From Garcia nutans (taxonomy: Eukaryota > Streptophyta > Magnoliopsida > Malpighiales > Euphorbiaceae), in the NCBI GenBank assembly GCA_947685225.1, contig CANTUV010000008.1:40979501-41043500 (forward strand): 64,000 nucleotides of DNA. The letters are read 5' to 3'. The translations under genes were made by a program, and so were the position numbers. Below are positions 56,011 to 64,000 of this stretch, in pieces. Each line of letters opens with the position of its first letter. Within the stretch, counting starts at the first letter, position 1. The notes under the pieces were generated by a model, which was given only the letters and a program-made list of their open reading frames with translations, had not been told where the DNA came from and searched no databases.

Positions 56011-58359
56011 ATGCATATTTCGAGATCAGGACGTCGATCCAATGCTGAGTTATTAGAATTTATCCGACGGCATGAAAATGGAACTATAAGTCTACTAGCT
56101 AGGATGCAGCTTCATCGTAATTCAAGTCAAAAAACTAAGTTAATAATGCAATTTAATATTTTAACAGCACAAATATGTATATATTTTTTGTTTTTGTTTT
56201 TGTTTTTTTAGATTTAAGAAAAATAAATTAATTAGAGGACTATGTTTAAGAATTTAATAAACAAGTAAATAGTTAGACTAAAAGTAGAACATGAATAAAT
56301 TTAGTTTAAAAATCAGTGGTATTGGTATGATGATATACTTACCTTGTGTTAACTTACCTAGCTCCGTGTTAGCGCGATCATTGTGTTATCCGAGGTGGAG
56401 GGTGTGTCTATAAATTTTGACAATGGTATGATGTAGCACCCTCTCAGGTAAAACAGATTATCCGAGATTGCAGTTTTGAAAGCTTTATCTTGTAATTACC
56501 ATCTGAGGAGCATTCGATAGATAGGAGTGTAGTTTAAGCATTGTCAGAGTGGTGGATGGACACGACCCATACTTTTGACCTACCTATAGGAGAGATGACC
56601 ATTGGCCCAGTCGATTATACAACCATAACTGGTATTCGGTACTATGGCCTTCTGGTCCCTCTTACCAATGATATTTTGACATTCGAAGAAGTCCAACAGC
56701 TAATCGGTATGAAACCATCATTAAAAGGGCCTTTCAAGATAAAAGTAAAGCTGATTCAAAGTTATTGGATGAACTATGAAGGATGGGTTCGTATGGAAAC
56801 AACCAAACAATATGCTTGAGGATTTTTACTGTGTTTGCTCAGGTCGACCATTTTTTACAGCACTGAATCTACTATCCATTTGTCGGTGTTGAGGGACGTT
56901 ATTGATATGAGTATGGTACTGCTTTTACGGCTGGGGTGAAGCTGACCTTGCCTATCTCTATATTGGACAAGACAAGATTTGTAGAAATAAGAAGTCTTTT
57001 GTTGGTTTCATGGTGGTTGTAGAGGTGCTCTTCTTCCACCATTGTCAATTCCATTCTTATTCTTGCATGAATTTGATTTTCATTATTGTTGTTGTAGGTA
57101 TGGGCATATGAGCATAATCTTGTGAGGGTGTCTGGCATTTCTCAAGAGAGAGTCGGGTATCCGAGATTAAATTTTGGTTGTCGGATAGTGTAGCAGTTCC
57201 CGGTTCTCACCATGTGCAAACCCAGCACTATCTCTTGAGTTGCTTAACCTGGGGCCAAGTAAAATAGTATTAGTATACTTTAAATTTTGTATCAAAGTTC
57301 ACTTACCTTGTGTCATTTTGTAGGTCAATTTGGCTTGGTGGAACACAGAAGAGTGGATGAACTGGACTTCTTCCATGAATGCCACATTGCCTTTTCAACA
57401 TACCCGTCGAGTCATTGCCGGCCCTGTGTCTAGTGGCTGGTTTCTCAGGGAGAGAGTGTATGAGTGGTTCCTTGGTCCCGAGTAGCGGAGGATCCTGATG
57501 AATTTCACAGAGTATACTTTAAATATCACATCAATGCCAGAGAATGCATGGTTGTTAACCTTTCTCTATCCACTGGTGCATCATATACCCAGTTTATTTG
57601 AGTAGGACTCTTGAACTTTGATGAATCTCCTGTTGGCGTCTGGGAGATTCTCGAGGAAAAGGAGGATAGCGATGAAGACGAGAATCATGGAGAGGGAGGA
57701 TGGTCCATCCCGCACTCGGGGCTAGCACCTCTCAGGTAAACTTTTACCATTTTTCCATTGTAATTATTTCTTTCTTAACTTGTTTTGACTGTTTTAATGA
57801 TTGTTGCAGGCTACTAGCTCATTTGGTCATGAGGTTGGACCTTCCTTTATTGCTCCTCCATTTGCTCATTCTAATCAACCAGAGATGCCATCTCATCCAG
57901 AGGGTGTTGACATGAATTACTTGGTAGGTTTTCTTATTCCATGATAAATTATGCTACATGTATGCATGATTATGTATGCTCTTACTCTTTCCCTTCTGAC
58001 TCACAGCGGAAGCTTGAGGAACAAAACAAGAAACTTCAAGAAGAGTTAGCTGCTAGTCATCAACAGGTTGTCCATTTGAAAAATTATATCACCATTCAGA
58101 GTAAGATTTTCGAGACTTCTGGTTTCAGGGAATGAGAGATCCTGGTGCTTCATCATCTAGAGGACCTCACACTGATGACCATGAGATCTTGTCATCTAGT
58201 TTGGATGAGGACGGTTATAGATCTGAATTCCAAGGTAATAGAGGTTCAAGTGCTCCTGCTTCGAGCGGACTCGAGATAGGAGATATGCCTCCTCCTCCAA
58301 TAGGTGATTACTTTTTCAGGGCTTTGTTTAATGATGATCCACCACCTCTTTCTCAGTGA
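56011..58359 (+). pseudogene. Plant mobile domain (PMD)-type gene, copy 2
   Basis: Candidate first exon starts at 56011 (MHISRSGRRSNAELL). A clear PMD segment at 56541-56800 has WWMDTTHTFDLPIGEMTI and ITGIRYYGLLV. It is followed by a broken region, then VWAYEHNLV (about 57103), VNLAWWNTEEWMNW (57324 on) and VIAGPVSSGWFLRERVYEWF. The last exon is a coiled coil (KLEEQNKKLQEELAASHQQ) with an acidic Pro-rich tail (MPPPPIGDYFF). Introns at about 57030-57097, 57258-57322, 57736-57809 and 57925-58007 have GT-AG ends. In-frame stops (56817, 57185, 57483 and others) mark it as a pseudogene. It could be a host gene relic or cargo of a DNA transposon; no terminal repeats were identified. Confidence 0.7.
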
Positions 58360-58800
58360 TCTATCATTATTGTATTAATTGAGGAAATATTATATAATAA
58401 AAATAATGATAAAAATAATAATGATGATATATAATTTGCACTTTTACTGTAACTTTTGACTTTTTTATCTCTTTTTTTCTGTTTTTTATCTCTTTTTTCA
58501 TGTTTCTATTGTCATTATTATTCCTACGATACAATTATTGGTCTTTCCTCTTCACATTCAAAATTTCCACAGTAGCACTATTTTACAAAACCAAAGGCAA
58601 CACAGCAACTCAAAACCTTTTCATTGCCAATTTCCTATCCTTGTATGTCTCGGTATCAAGCTATTCCTAGTCAATTTTGGAATAGCCAATCATCTCATAT
58701 AAATCTCTTTTCATGCCATGATCTCATACAGAAGCCAGGAAATTTTTCACTTCAACATCAAAATTCCTTTTAACAATTCCAATTTTCCTTCAATTGTCAA
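58360..58800 (+). other. Spacer between PMD copy 2 and the DUF7745-like fragment
   Basis: AT-rich with ATAATAATGATGAT words near 58395-58430 and T/C runs. No gene seen. Confidence 0.5.
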
Positions 58801-59244
58801 CAATGTCCAAACTCAATTTGAAGAAAATAAAAGGTCTATTTAAAAATATGAATGCCATTCATTGGAAACAAATATCTTGGTCAAAAATTAATACTTTGAA
58901 GTGTTTTCAAAATATTAAATTGGACCATTCTCTTTTACATGCCATGGCTTCTTTTTGGAATGTGAATTTTAGGACATTTGAGATTAATGGATTTGAGATA
59001 TGTCCCATGATTGAAGAATTTGAGGCCATCCTTGGATATCCAAGCAATCAACCAATGGCGTTGCCTATATTGATTTCTAAGACTCAACAAAAGATGCAAA
59101 TGTTATTTCAACTTTCAAAGCCCGAAGTTCTATAATTGACGAGAGGTGAGAAAATTCTGCTTGGTCCCTTAATTGACTTTTGCCTTTCTCACTTGGCTCC
59201 TACTAAGGCATGGGGACGTATGCTTTGTCTATGCTTGCTTGGCC
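58801..59244 (+). pseudogene. DUF7745-like plant repeat protein, fragment
   Basis: ATG at 58803; the frame runs to a stop near 59135 and appears to continue after it (LTRGEKILLG and LSHLAPTKAWG). The phrases LLHAMASFWNVNFRTFEING and PMIEEFEAILGYPS are the kind seen at the N terminus of DUF7745 proteins of plant repeats. The assignment is from memory and tentative. It is truncated by element F at 59245. Confidence 0.5.
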
Positions 59245-61833
59245 TATAATATCCCAATGTATGCCCTAGAAGTTTGGATATAATTGTTGTTTGTTTGAAT
59301 TAAGTATATGTTTTGTTGATAAGAAAATAAATTGAAAGAGAATGTATATGTGTTGTTTGAATGGGAAGTATTGTGTAGAGAGAAATGTATATGTTGTTTA
59401 TATGATTATATATATAACATATAAGTTGGTCAAATATGTGGTCAAGGGAAGAAGATATTTTTAGTTGAGATTTGTGAAATGACTTAAAAGGGACAAGTGG
59501 TTGTAAGGAAATCAAAACATGTGGTTAAAGGGTGTTTTGGTAATTGCTTTAATTGAAACACTTGGTGGAGATTAAAAGAAGAGTTGACTTTGTTTCTTGT
59601 GGTTCATTTTCTTCTTTCTTCTTTGTGTGGCCGGCTCCTCCATAGACAAAGGAAAGCAAAAGACAAAGTGAAGATCTTGAGGTGTTTAACTCAAATTGAA
59701 GGAAGATTGAAGTGATCAAGTGGATGATTCAAGAAGTCTTATAATTTTGGTAAGTTCTCTTGTGATCTTTGTGCTTATTTGAAATAATATTTGAGTTTGA
59801 TAGATGATTTTAAGAGTGAGTTGTTTGTTTGTGAGATGATTAGAAGTGTTTGGTCGATTTGATGATGGATTTTAAGGATAAGTTAAAGGAAAGAGTAAAT
59901 TGATTGGAGGAGATGATGTTGTGTTGTGTTTAGGGTTTTGAGATGATTTGGTGTTTTGTGTTTGATGTGTGTTTTGGTTTGTTTTTGGTGTTGTTGCAAG
60001 TTTAAGATGGTTTTTGAGTATGTTTTATGAAGATTGTTTGAAGAGGATGTTGGTGAATAGAAGTGTGTTGTTGAGTTTTTGGTTGTTTTGGCCGGATTCT
60101 GAGGTTGTGGTCGGACACGTCCATGAGCACGTCCAGGGTTTTTAGGCGTGTCAATTGTGTTGGAGGCAGTAGGTTTGACATGACCAGTAACACGCCCGTG
60201 TTAGTGAGCATGTCATAGCTACTGTAAGATTTGAGAATTTACACGCTCAGGAACAGGCCCATGTTTTTGATCGTGTAAATGCTTCTGTGTTGTGGAGTTA
60301 GGGCACGGTCATGGACACGCCCGTGTGGGTGAGCGTGTCAGGGTTAGGGTTTGCCCTAATTAATTCCTAATTGGATTATCTCTTGTGTATCCCTAAGCAA
60401 GTATATGCTATTACTTTTGATTTAGGTCTTGAAGATAGTGATTGATCTTTGATCTAGGAGGTAGAAGGATCTTGAACAAGGAAGTGTTAAGAGTGGTGTG
60501 ATTTGTTTTTGAGGTAAGTACAAAACCTATGTGATTGTATGTAAGTACAAATGTGGCATTACTACATTGTTAATTTATATGAGCAATGTGTGTTGTTATG
60601 TTTATATCAATGATGATATATATATATACATATATATATGAATAATGTGAATGTCATGATGATGCAAATGATTGTGTATATGAAAGATTGAAATACTATG
60701 ATGTGAATTGAGATGAAATGGAATATAAAGCTATTGTGATTGGCTATGATAATTCAAATAAAATGTAGAGCCATCGTGATTGGCTATGTTGATTCATTGG
60801 GAATGAAAGTGATAACAAATTAATAAATGAATTGTGTGGCTAATGTGTTATTCCATTTTCAGAGTTTGTTGTTGGTGGCATGCCTAATGATAGTAACAAT
60901 CTCTTGAAGTTAGGTTGGGCTTGATCCTTGAAGCCAAGTTGGGTTGAAGTTTAACATGTTTTACTCCCCTTGAAGCTTGGTTGGGTCTAGTCCTTGAAGC
61001 CTAATTGAGATGTTACAACCCTTGAAGCTAGGTTGGGTTTGGTTCTTGAAGCCAAGTTGGGTTGATACTTAGCATGCTTTGTTCCCCTTGAAGCTTGGTT
61101 GAACCTAATCCTTGAAGCCTAGTTGGGTATATGTGATGATGATAAATGTGATAAAACCAAAGCATTAACTCTGAAAATTGAATGGCATATTAGTGTGTTT
61201 TGGGCCCATGCTTGTCTTTGTTTATATGTGATTCATTGATGGTAAAATAATTCAATAATGAAAATCATGAAAGGACTTTGAGATGTGATATGCTCATATG
61301 ATTATGATTTGTGAAAGACAAAGGTTTGATGTTAGCTCTTCACTTATGATGTTGATATTAATGGAATGTGTGACATTGCATAACATATAAGCATAATGTT
61401 AGCATGTTTTGTACTACTAAGCCCTTGGCTTAGCGCGATAGTGTTGATCGCGTAGGTGATAGAATTGATAGAGTTGAACCCGAGAGCTCTTCGAGACCGA
61501 GTGAGAGTAGACATTGAAGAGTTGATTTTGGGACTTAAAGATCAGAGAAAATTGCCAATCATGTAAATTACTTTATGTTTTGTAAAGAATTGATTTTAGT
61601 GTAAATATTTGTATATTTGTAAGTATGGATTTAAATGTTTTATATATGTAAATATTTTATAGATTTCGCTGCGTATTAAGTAAGGTATAATGTATAATGA
61701 GAACGATTATGGAATCATTTTTATTTAAAATGTTTTGAATGTTGAAGAAAATCCGTAGCTACCCTATGTTTAGTGCATGTATATTACATTGTGGTGTTTG
61801 TAGTGTGCATGTACCGGAGATAGGGGTGTTACA
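59245..61833 (+). repeat. 5' LTR of element F
   Basis: 2589 bp, ending GGGGTGTTACA. Contains the array at 60113-60340, CTTGAAGC phrase repeats at 60905-61125 and an AT microsatellite near 60616-60640. Confidence 0.88.
60113..60340. promoter_or_regulatory. GACACGCCC/GCGTGTC inverted-repeat array, element F LTR
   Basis: About four units such as AACACGCCCGTGTTAGTGAG then CATGTCA, and GGACACGCCCGTGTGGGTGA then GCGTGTCA. Same place in the LTR as in element E, with different base changes, so the units are maintained in form more than in exact sequence. Confidence 0.75.
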
Positions 61834-61840
61834 ATTGTTT

Positions 61841-61852
61841 TGGTATCAGAGC
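61841..61852 (+). other. Primer binding site of element F (tRNA-iMet)
   Basis: TGGTATCAGAGC, seven bases after the LTR end. Confidence 0.92.
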
Positions 61853-62000
61853 CTAGGTTTGAGATTCTCAACCTAGGTAAAGTGTAAGAAAAAGAGTGTT
61901 TTGATTCTAAAACGTGGATTTTTGAATAACATATATGTTTGGCATTGGCAGTCTCTGATCTTTAATGAGAGGTATTCTACTGTGTTTGCAGATATAGGTT

Positions 62001-64000
62001 ATGATGGATTCTCACTCACGTCATTCAGTTGAGGGTAGTGCTGAGAGTATAGCTCCTGAGGAGATTAGAGAGGGAGCTAGAGTGGATAGTGCTGGAGAGT
62101 TACCTGCTTCTGTATCGGGGAGACCAGCTGGTGAGGAGGTTCCACCAGTTTGGCTTAGGCATGTGATAGAGGCTTTGAGACAAGCACCAGTGCAACCACC
62201 GCCGCCACCCCCACAGCCTTTGGTATCGGTGAGACAGTATGATAAGTTAAGGAAGTATGGAGCTGAAGATTTTATAGGTACCATTGATCCAGCTGTAGCA
62301 GAGCAGTGGCTAGACAAAGTACAGAGAATATTTGTTCAGTTGCAAGCCACTCCAGAGGAAAAGTTTGATTATGCAAGGTCATTGTTGCAGAAGGACGCAT
62401 ACAATTGGTGGAAGACAGTGCCCCATGCTATGGATGATCCACCAACTTTGTCCTATGCTGATTTTCTGAGAGAGTTTGAATTGAAGTATACTCCAAGGGA
62501 GTATAAAGATGGGAAGAAAATTGAGTTTCTAAGCTTGAAGCAAGACCACCGGACTGTGACGGAGTATGAGTTAGAGTTTGTCCGGTTGAGCCAGTATGCT
62601 GGGGGTATTATATCTGATGAGATAGATAGATGCAGAAGATTTGAGGAGGGATTGAAGCCCTCTATCATGTGTCATGTGGCTGGATCTAGATATCATGATT
62701 TTTCCCAGCTTGTGGCAGCAGCTAGGAGTGTGGAGAGAGCCCAGGCTATTGCAGTTGCTTCAGAGGAAGAGATCAGGGTTAGAAGGCCCCAGTTTGAGGC
62801 AGGGTCTTCGTCTGTGAAAAGAGGTAAAGGAAGTTTTGTTCCTCGGGTTAGTAGGAGCCAGAGGTCAGCCGGTAGGTCAGTACAGTTTCAGAGGCAGAGA
62901 TCTAGACCTACAGCTTCTGTGGTGAGTGCTCCGACCCCAGTGACTCAGAGATCCACCTTACCCATATGCATTCATTGTGGTAGACCACATGGTGGTACTT
63001 GTTGGAAGACTGGTGTAGCAGGGGTATGTTTCAGATGTGGATCTCCTGATCATTTTGTGAGAGATTGTCCTGAGAGACAGGAGCAGATGTCAGTGGATAC
63101 TGCAGCTTCTCGACCTAGTATGAGGGCAGGTCGAGGAGGCAGAGGGTTCAGCAGAGGAGGCAGATCTGGGTTCAGTTCTAGAGGAGGTTCTACATCTAGG
63201 GAGAGTAGACCAGAGGAGGCTGGATCTTCTCAGAGGATTTATGTGATGCAGAAGCAACCAGATGCGTCGGCAGTCATAGCTGGTACTTTTTCTTTATTTG
63301 ATACTTCAGTACTTGCTTTGATTGATCCGGGTTCCACACACTCATATATTAGTGCATCTGTTTTGCCTGTGTCTGATGTGCATGCTGAATCCCTAGGATT
63401 TGATGTATTGGTGACAAATCCGTTAGGGCATAGTGTTAGTAAGGTGCACCGAGATAGTGCAGTAGTGGTGCAAGGTGAGAAGTTCCTTGGGGATTTGATT
63501 GAGATGCCATTTAAGGAATATGATGTGATCCTAGGCATGGACTGGCTATCTAGACATGGAGCTGTGGTGGATTGTAAAAAGAAAGTTGTTACTTTGAGAA
63601 CTGTTGATGGTAGAGAGGTGATAGTATCTAATGAGCAGGAACAGTTAGCATCTTTGTTTGTTTCAGCTGTTGCAACTAGGAGATTGATTAGAAAAGGGTG
63701 TGATGCTTACCTTGCTCATGTGGTGGATACTAGAGTGAAGGGTTCTCAACTTGATGATATACCCACAGTTGCAGAGTTCCCAGATGTGTTTCCAGAGGAG
63801 TTGCCGGGGTTACCTCCTGAAAGAGAGGTGGAGTTTGGTATTGAACTATTGTCTGGTACCACTCCTATCTCTATTACTCCTTATAGAATGGCACCTGCTG
63901 AGCTGAGAGAATTGAAGGTGCAGTTGCAGGAGTTGCTGGATAAAGGGTTTGTTCGCCCTAGTGTTTCACCTTGGGGAGCTCCTGTTTTGTTTGTAAAGAA
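62001..64000 (+). CDS. Element F gag-pol, open to the window edge
   Basis: From ATG at 62001 the frame is open for 666 codons with no stop before the window ends. A second in-frame ATG follows directly. Visible in order: an acidic Pro-rich N terminus; gag core from about residue 78 (YDKLRKYGAEDFIG, then QKDAYNWWKTV); and two zinc motifs from about residue 323 (CIHCGRPHGGTC and CFRCGSPDHFVRDC). After these come an Arg-Gly-rich linker (GRGGRGFSRGGRSG), protease ALIDPGSTHSYIS (Asp about 442), LGMDWLSRHGAVVDC, and the RT start (YRMAPAELRELK to FVRPSVSPWGAPVLFVK). In contrast to E, Tekay-1 and Tekay-2, no break is seen. It is the only chromovirus here that might still encode protein. Integrase, chromodomain and 3' LTR are outside the window. 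Confidence 0.93.
   Translation, partial: MMDSHSRHSVEGSAESIAPEEIREGARVDSAGELPASVSGRPAGEEVPPVWLRHVIEALRQAPVQPPPPPPQPLVSVRQYDKLRKYGAEDFIGTIDPAVAEQWLDKVQRIFVQLQATPEEKFDYARSLLQKDAYNWWKTVPHAMDDPPTLSYADFLREFELKYTPREYKDGKKIEFLSLKQDHRTVTEYELEFVRLSQYAGGIISDEIDRCRRFEEGLKPSIMCHVAGSRYHDFSQLVAAARSVERAQAIAVASEEEIRVRRPQFEAGSSSVKRGKGSFVPRVSRSQRSAGRSVQFQRQRSRPTASVVSAPTPVTQRSTLPICIHCGRPHGGTCWKTGVAGVCFRCGSPDHFVRDCPERQEQMSVDTAASRPSMRAGRGGRGFSRGGRSGFSSRGGSTSRESRPEEAGSSQRIYVMQKQPDASAVIAGTFSLFDTSVLALIDPGSTHSYISASVLPVSDVHAESLGFDVLVTNPLGHSVSKVHRDSAVVVQGEKFLGDLIEMPFKEYDVILGMDWLSRHGAVVDCKKKVVTLRTVDGREVIVSNEQEQLASLFVSAVATRRLIRKGCDAYLAHVVDTRVKGSQLDDIPTVAEFPDVFPEELPGLPPEREVEFGIELLSGTTPISITPYRMAPAELRELKVQLQELLDKGFVRPSVSPWGAPVLFVK

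Larger units (their letters stand above)
59245..64000 (+). mobile_element. Tekay-like element F (5' half in window)
   Basis: Complete 5' LTR, tRNA-iMet primer site and an open gag-protease-RT frame running off the window. Same family as element E by LTR ends, array position and protein phrases. The LTR start reads TATAATATCCC rather than TGTAACATCCC, with two transitions in the terminus. Confidence 0.9.

Overview
The window is repeat-dense plant nuclear DNA, most likely from a eudicot. Evidence is: Ty3/gypsy LTR retrotransposons of the chromovirus (Tekay/Del-like), Athila and Tat/Ogre types; primer sites matching plant initiator tRNA-Met, tRNA-Asp and tRNA-Arg usage; plant mobile domain (PMD) gene remnants with GT-AG introns; and AT-rich spacers. 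I see no ordinary single-copy host gene, no tRNA or rRNA gene and no CRISPR array. Family names come from motifs, termini and primer sites read by eye; no search was run.

Layout. (1) 1-21911: a minus-strand Tekay-like chromovirus (Tekay-1) whose left LTR runs off the window. Its reverse-transcriptase gene is split at 3325/15749 by a 12.4 kb plus-strand Athila-like element (Athila-1, 3331-15743), with identical-length 1728-bp LTRs and a perfect 5-bp target duplication (GTATG). Athila-1 has one uninterrupted 1792-codon gag-pol frame and a frameshifted extra gene after pol. (2) 21912-23040: 3' half of a PMD pseudogene (copy 1) into which Tekay-1 inserted. (3) 23329-26926: a truncated second Tekay copy, sitting in an Ogre-like LTR (26927-29031). 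(4) 29032-55918: a deep nest. An Ogre-like element B (LTR from 29437) is split by a plus-strand Tekay-like element E (31389-55255). The E 5' LTR is split by a minus-strand Ogre-like element (31755-50665). That element is in turn split by a second, deleted Athila-like copy (Athila-2, 33922-42349, TSD TTTGC). (5) 55919-58359: PMD pseudogene copy 2 with a TATA box. (6) 58801-59244: a DUF7745-like fragment cut by element F. (7) 59245-64000: Tekay-like element F, with a complete 5' LTR and a gag-protease-RT frame that is open to the window edge.

How the parts relate. Athila-1 is the only nearly complete element with both ends in view, but its RNase H first catalytic Asp and one integrase zinc-binding His look substituted. 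Athila-2 lacks RT, RNase H and most of integrase, so it could only have moved in trans.

The strongest unexplained structure is a set of GACACGGCC/GGCCGTGTC inverted-repeat arrays. One lies just upstream of the LTR TATA box. A second lies just upstream of a TATA-like site before the extra Athila gene. A related GACACGCCC/GCGTGTC array occurs at the same relative place in the LTRs of the unrelated Tekay-like elements E and F. The second strongest is a 1.17 kb near-perfect inverted duplication in Athila-2, with what looks like template-switch junctions.
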